Source of the DNA: Rhodobacteraceae bacterium M382
GTDB lineage: Bacteria > Pseudomonadota > Alphaproteobacteria > Rhodobacterales > Rhodobacteraceae
Assembly (NCBI GenBank): GCA_025141015.1
Contig: CP081098.1
Location: forward strand, 1,804,501 to 1,868,500
Direction of reading: 5' to 3'
Length of the DNA: 64,000 nucleotides
Shown here: piece after piece, positions 61,953 through 64,000 of the stretch
How the letters are laid out: each line of letters begins with the position of its first letter
Numbering within the stretch: position 1 is the first letter of the stretch
Made by a program: the position numbers and the translations under genes
The notes under the pieces: model-generated
The model's database searches: none
Told to the model about the DNA's origin: nothing
Seen by the model: the letters and a program-made list of their open reading frames with translations, nothing else

Positions 61953-62234
61953 TTACTCCTCGACGCCGTATTCGCGGTCCAGCTTGTTCATGCGGATCGC
62001 GTAGAAAAAGATCAGGCCCAGGAACACCAGGATCGAGCCTTGCTGGGCGAACCAGAAGCCAAGATCGGTGCCGCCGACGCTGATGCCAGACAGCAACGGA
62101 CGCAGCAGAATGCCGAACCCGAAAGAGACGACAGCCCAGATCACCAGGCTGACAAGAATGATCCGCACGTTGGCCTGCCAATAGCCCTTGTCGGCTTCGG
62201 CAGTCTGTGCGGAGGTGTTTGTTTGGTCCGCCAT
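61953..62234 (-). CDS. DUF4212 small subunit of sodium/solute symporter
   Basis: A 93-residue membrane protein with two TM helices (ILVSLVIWAVVSFGFGILL and ILVFLGLIFFYAIRM) and the DUF4212 pattern FGILLRPLLSGISVGG plus FWFAQQGSI. It is the small partner always found before this symporter type. ATG 62234 follows GGAGGA; an in-frame ATG at 62279 adds 15 residues. The pair is a two-component transporter. Confidence 0.92.
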   Translation of the reverse strand: MADQTNTSAQTAEADKGYWQANVRIILVSLVIWAVVSFGFGILLRPLLSGISVGGTDLGFWFAQQGSILVFLGLIFFYAIRMNKLDREYGVEE

Positions 62235-62316
62235 CGCGGGTCCTCCTTCGCTTCCTCCAGAGCTGTTCCATCCCTGCATTCAAGTCTCCCCGGGATGGGG
62301 CAGCTCCAATTTTGGG

Positions 62317-62349
62317 GCCTGACGCAGGGAGGGGGGCCTTGCGTCAGGC
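62317..62349. repeat. Inverted repeat between adk and the DUF4212 gene
   Basis: GCCTGACGCA (62317-62326) and TGCGTCAGGC (62340-62349), a perfect 10-bp dyad with a 13-nt G/C-rich spacer. It lies 90 bp after the adk stop and could terminate adk on the minus strand, though no T-run follows. Confidence 0.45.
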
Positions 62350-62438
62350 AACACTCCATCGGTCCGCCAAGGCGGGTCCTTTGGATGTTTCTCGGTGAAT
62401 GGGCCCCCGGCAGGGCAGGGAGCCCTAGAGACGGATGA

Positions 62439-63128
62439 TTAACGCATCGCGTCTTGAACAATGGAGTGCAGGCCGACGGCGATGTCGTCGATCTGGCCCA
62501 TTGCGTCGATCTTTTTCAGCACATCGTGACCGTCGTAATAGGCGATCAGCGGGGCGGTCTGTGCGTGATAGGCTGTGAGCCGGCTGGCAACGGTTTCGGC
62601 GTTGTCATCGGCGCGCCGCTTCATGTCGGTGCCGCCGCATTTGTCACAGGTGCCTGCGGTTGCGGGCTGTTTGAAGCTGTCGTGATAGCCTTCGCCACAG
62701 GTGCCACAGGTGTAGCGGCCCGAAATGCGGGTGACCATTGCCGCGTCGTCGACTTCGAGGCTGACAGCGGCGTTGATCCGCTGGCCGGTTTCCGACAACA
62801 GCGTGTCCAGCGCCTGGGCCTGAACGGTGGTGCGCGGAAAGCCGTCCAGGATCACGCCCTGGGCACAATCGGCTTCGCCCAGACGGTCACGCAGGATGGC
62901 GATGACGATCTCGTCGCTGACCAGATCACCGGCCGCCATCACGGCCTGTGCGGCCTTGCCCGCGTCGGTCCCGGCGGCCACGGCGGCGCGCAGCAGGTCC
63001 CCGGTCGAGAGTTGAACCAGCCCGAATTTGTCTTCGAGCATCCGGGCCTGTGTGCCCTTCCCGGCACCCGGAGGGCCGAGAAGGATCAAAACAGCGGGGG
63101 TGGTTGAAACGGCAGCGTCCATGATCAA
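62439..63128 (-). CDS. adk: Adenylate kinase
   Basis: Interconverts 2 ADP with ATP and AMP. The roughly 229-residue protein has P-loop GPPGAGKGTQA, NMP-binding LSTGDLLRAAV, DGFPRTTVQA and a lid with a four-Cys zinc site (CGTCGEGYH and CDKCGG), so it is the zinc-lid type. The start is ATG 63128 or 63122. It lies beside acs, the enzyme that makes AMP from acetate activation, a sensible pairing. A short gap (5 bp) separates it from acs. Confidence 0.95.
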   Translation of the reverse strand: MIMDAAVSTTPAVLILLGPPGAGKGTQARMLEDKFGLVQLSTGDLLRAAVAAGTDAGKAAQAVMAAGDLVSDEIVIAILRDRLGEADCAQGVILDGFPRTTVQAQALDTLLSETGQRINAAVSLEVDDAAMVTRISGRYTCGTCGEGYHDSFKQPATAGTCDKCGGTDMKRRADDNAETVASRLTAYHAQTAPLIAYYDGHDVLKKIDAMGQIDDIAVGLHSIVQDAMR

Positions 63129-63133
63129 TCCCC

Positions 63134-64000
63134 TTATTTCACAGCACGATTGGCGATCAGGTCGTCAACCACCGACGGATCGGCGAGCGTTGACGTATCC
63201 CCCAGGGCACCAAAGTCGTTTTCGGCGATCTTGCGCAGGATGCGGCGCATGATCTTGCCCGAACGGGTCTTTGGCAGGCCGGGGGCCCATTGGATCACGT
63301 CGGGCGATGCGATGGGGCCGATTTCGGTCCGCACCCAGGTGCGCAGCTCCTTGAGCAGCTCGTCGCTGGGTTCGCGGTCGTTCATCAGGGTGACATAGCA
63401 ATAGATGCCCTGGCCCTTGATGTCATGCGGGTAGCCGACCACGGCGGCTTCGGCGACGGCGGCGTGGGCGACCAGTGCAGATTCAACTTCGGCGGTGCCC
63501 ATGCGGTGGCCCGAGACGTTGATCACGTCGTCGACGCGGCCGGTGATCCAGTAATCGCCATCTTCGTCGCGACGGCAGCCGTCACCGGTGAAGTAATAGC
63601 CTTTGTAATCCGCGAAATAGGTTTTCTGGAACCGTTCGTGATCGCCCCAGACGGTGCGCATCTGACCGGGCCAGCTGTCCTTGATGCACAGCACGCCTTC
63701 GACGCCATTGCCGTCGATCTCTTCGCCCGACTGCGGGTCCAGAACCACCGGTTCGATGCCAAAGAACGGTTTCATTGCCGAGCCGGGTTTCATCGCGTGG
63801 GCACCGGGCAGCGGGGTCATCAGATGGCCGCCGGTTTCGGTCTGCCACCAGGTGTCCACGATCGGGCAGCGCCCGCCGCCAACGACCTCGTTGTACCAGT
63901 TCCAGGCTTCGGGGTTGATCGGTTCGCCCACGGTGCCCAGGGTGCGCAGGGAGGACAGGTCGCATTTTTCGACCCATTCGTTGCCCTGACCCATCAGCGC
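63134..64000 (-). CDS. acs: Acetyl-CoA synthetase, C-terminal part
   Basis: Runs off the right edge; the last 288 codons are here. Activates acetate through acetyl-AMP. Seen: [14 protein letters not shown] (adenylate site), [20 protein letters not shown] then [16 protein letters not shown] (hinge and A8), and [10 protein letters not shown] whose lysine is the acetylation/deacylation control site. Sirtuin regulation of that lysine in other bacteria gives a plausible link to cobB. Transcription is with adk and the symporter genes on the minus strand. Confidence 0.95.
   Translation of the reverse strand, partial: ALMGQGNEWVEKCDLSSLRTLGTVGEPINPEAWNWYNEVVGGGRCPIVDTWWQTETGGHLMTPLPGAHAMKPGSAMKPFFGIEPVVLDPQSGEEIDGNGVEGVLCIKDSWPGQMRTVWGDHERFQKTYFADYKGYYFTGDGCRRDEDGDYWITGRVDDVINVSGHRMGTAEVESALVAHAAVAEAAVVGYPHDIKGQGIYCYVTLMNDREPSDELLKELRTWVRTEIGPIASPDVIQWAPGLPKTRSGKIMRRILRKIAENDFGALGDTSTLADPSVVDDLIANRAVK

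Noticed and set aside
60054-62438. A 794-codon plus-strand frame
   Set aside because: Antisense to the symporter and DUF4212 genes; no domain pattern.
1-64000. tRNA, rRNA or insertion sequences
   Set aside because: I looked for T-loop GTTCGANNC-type segments and transposase signatures and saw none; a tRNAscan-SE and ISfinder run would settle this.

Overview
The window is a high-GC chromosomal segment of an alphaproteobacterium, most likely a Rhodobacterales (Roseobacter-group) species. This rests on gcrA, a PopZ-like gene directly after tolC, PCu(A)C copper genes, several order-typical small proteins and the acs / DUF4212 / acetate-symporter cluster. Gene content is mostly core metabolism. 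I saw no rRNA, tRNA, CRISPR array, integrase or intact insertion sequence.

Layout. 0-3.4 kb: minus-strand capsule / Kdo block (partial phosphohexomutase, kdsA, KpsE-like exporter protein, kpsT ATPase). 3.7-12.8 kb: uracil-DNA-glycosylase-like protein, SseB-like and NTF2-like proteins, YghU, a YHS protein, GcrA, an ABC-2 permease and three efflux-type transporters. 13-23.4 kb: argD-argF, a VOC / small ORF / Nudix overlapping trio, gnd-like 6-phosphogluconate dehydrogenase, SDR, hrpB, meaB, rpmB. 23.5-28.7 kb: copper-handling pair, sirtuin, LMW phosphatase, LysR regulator divergent from a HisD-family dehydrogenase. 28.9-32.8 kb: an AT-rich, apparently acquired DUF4062 gene beside lepA, then 0.7 kb with no recognisable gene. 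32.8-41.2 kb: PhnA-like, a Pcm-like methyltransferase, tolC, a PopZ-like acidic protein, cobQ, efp, RidA, cupin.

41.3-51.8 kb is a pyrimidine-degradation module. PreT/PreA reduce uracil or thymine, HydA opens the dihydropyrimidine ring and HyuC hydrolyses the N-carbamoyl product. An ABC transporter (ATPase, two permeases, THI5/NMT1-type binding protein) probably imports the substrate. A RutR-like TetR regulator sits inside the module, and a perfect RutR-type palindrome lies between rutR and hyuC.

50.85-53.6 kb carries about 14 single-base frameshifts in three adjacent genes on both strands (transporter binding protein, sulfotransferase, TupA-like protein). Nothing comparable is seen elsewhere, which points to a local sequence-quality problem rather than decay. 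54-64 kb: DUF6494 and Mrp/ApbC, flavin reductase, then a long minus-strand acetate cluster: acs (partial), adk, DUF4212 subunit, ActP-like symporter, a cNMP/CBS/DUF294 protein and a membrane PAS-exonuclease fusion.

Most novel-looking items: the DUF4062 gene and the hairpins around it, the PopZ-like protein, the HAMP-PAS-DEDDh exonuclease next to the DUF294 sensor, the small ORFs stitched into operons by stop/start overlaps, and a structured intergenic repeat family.
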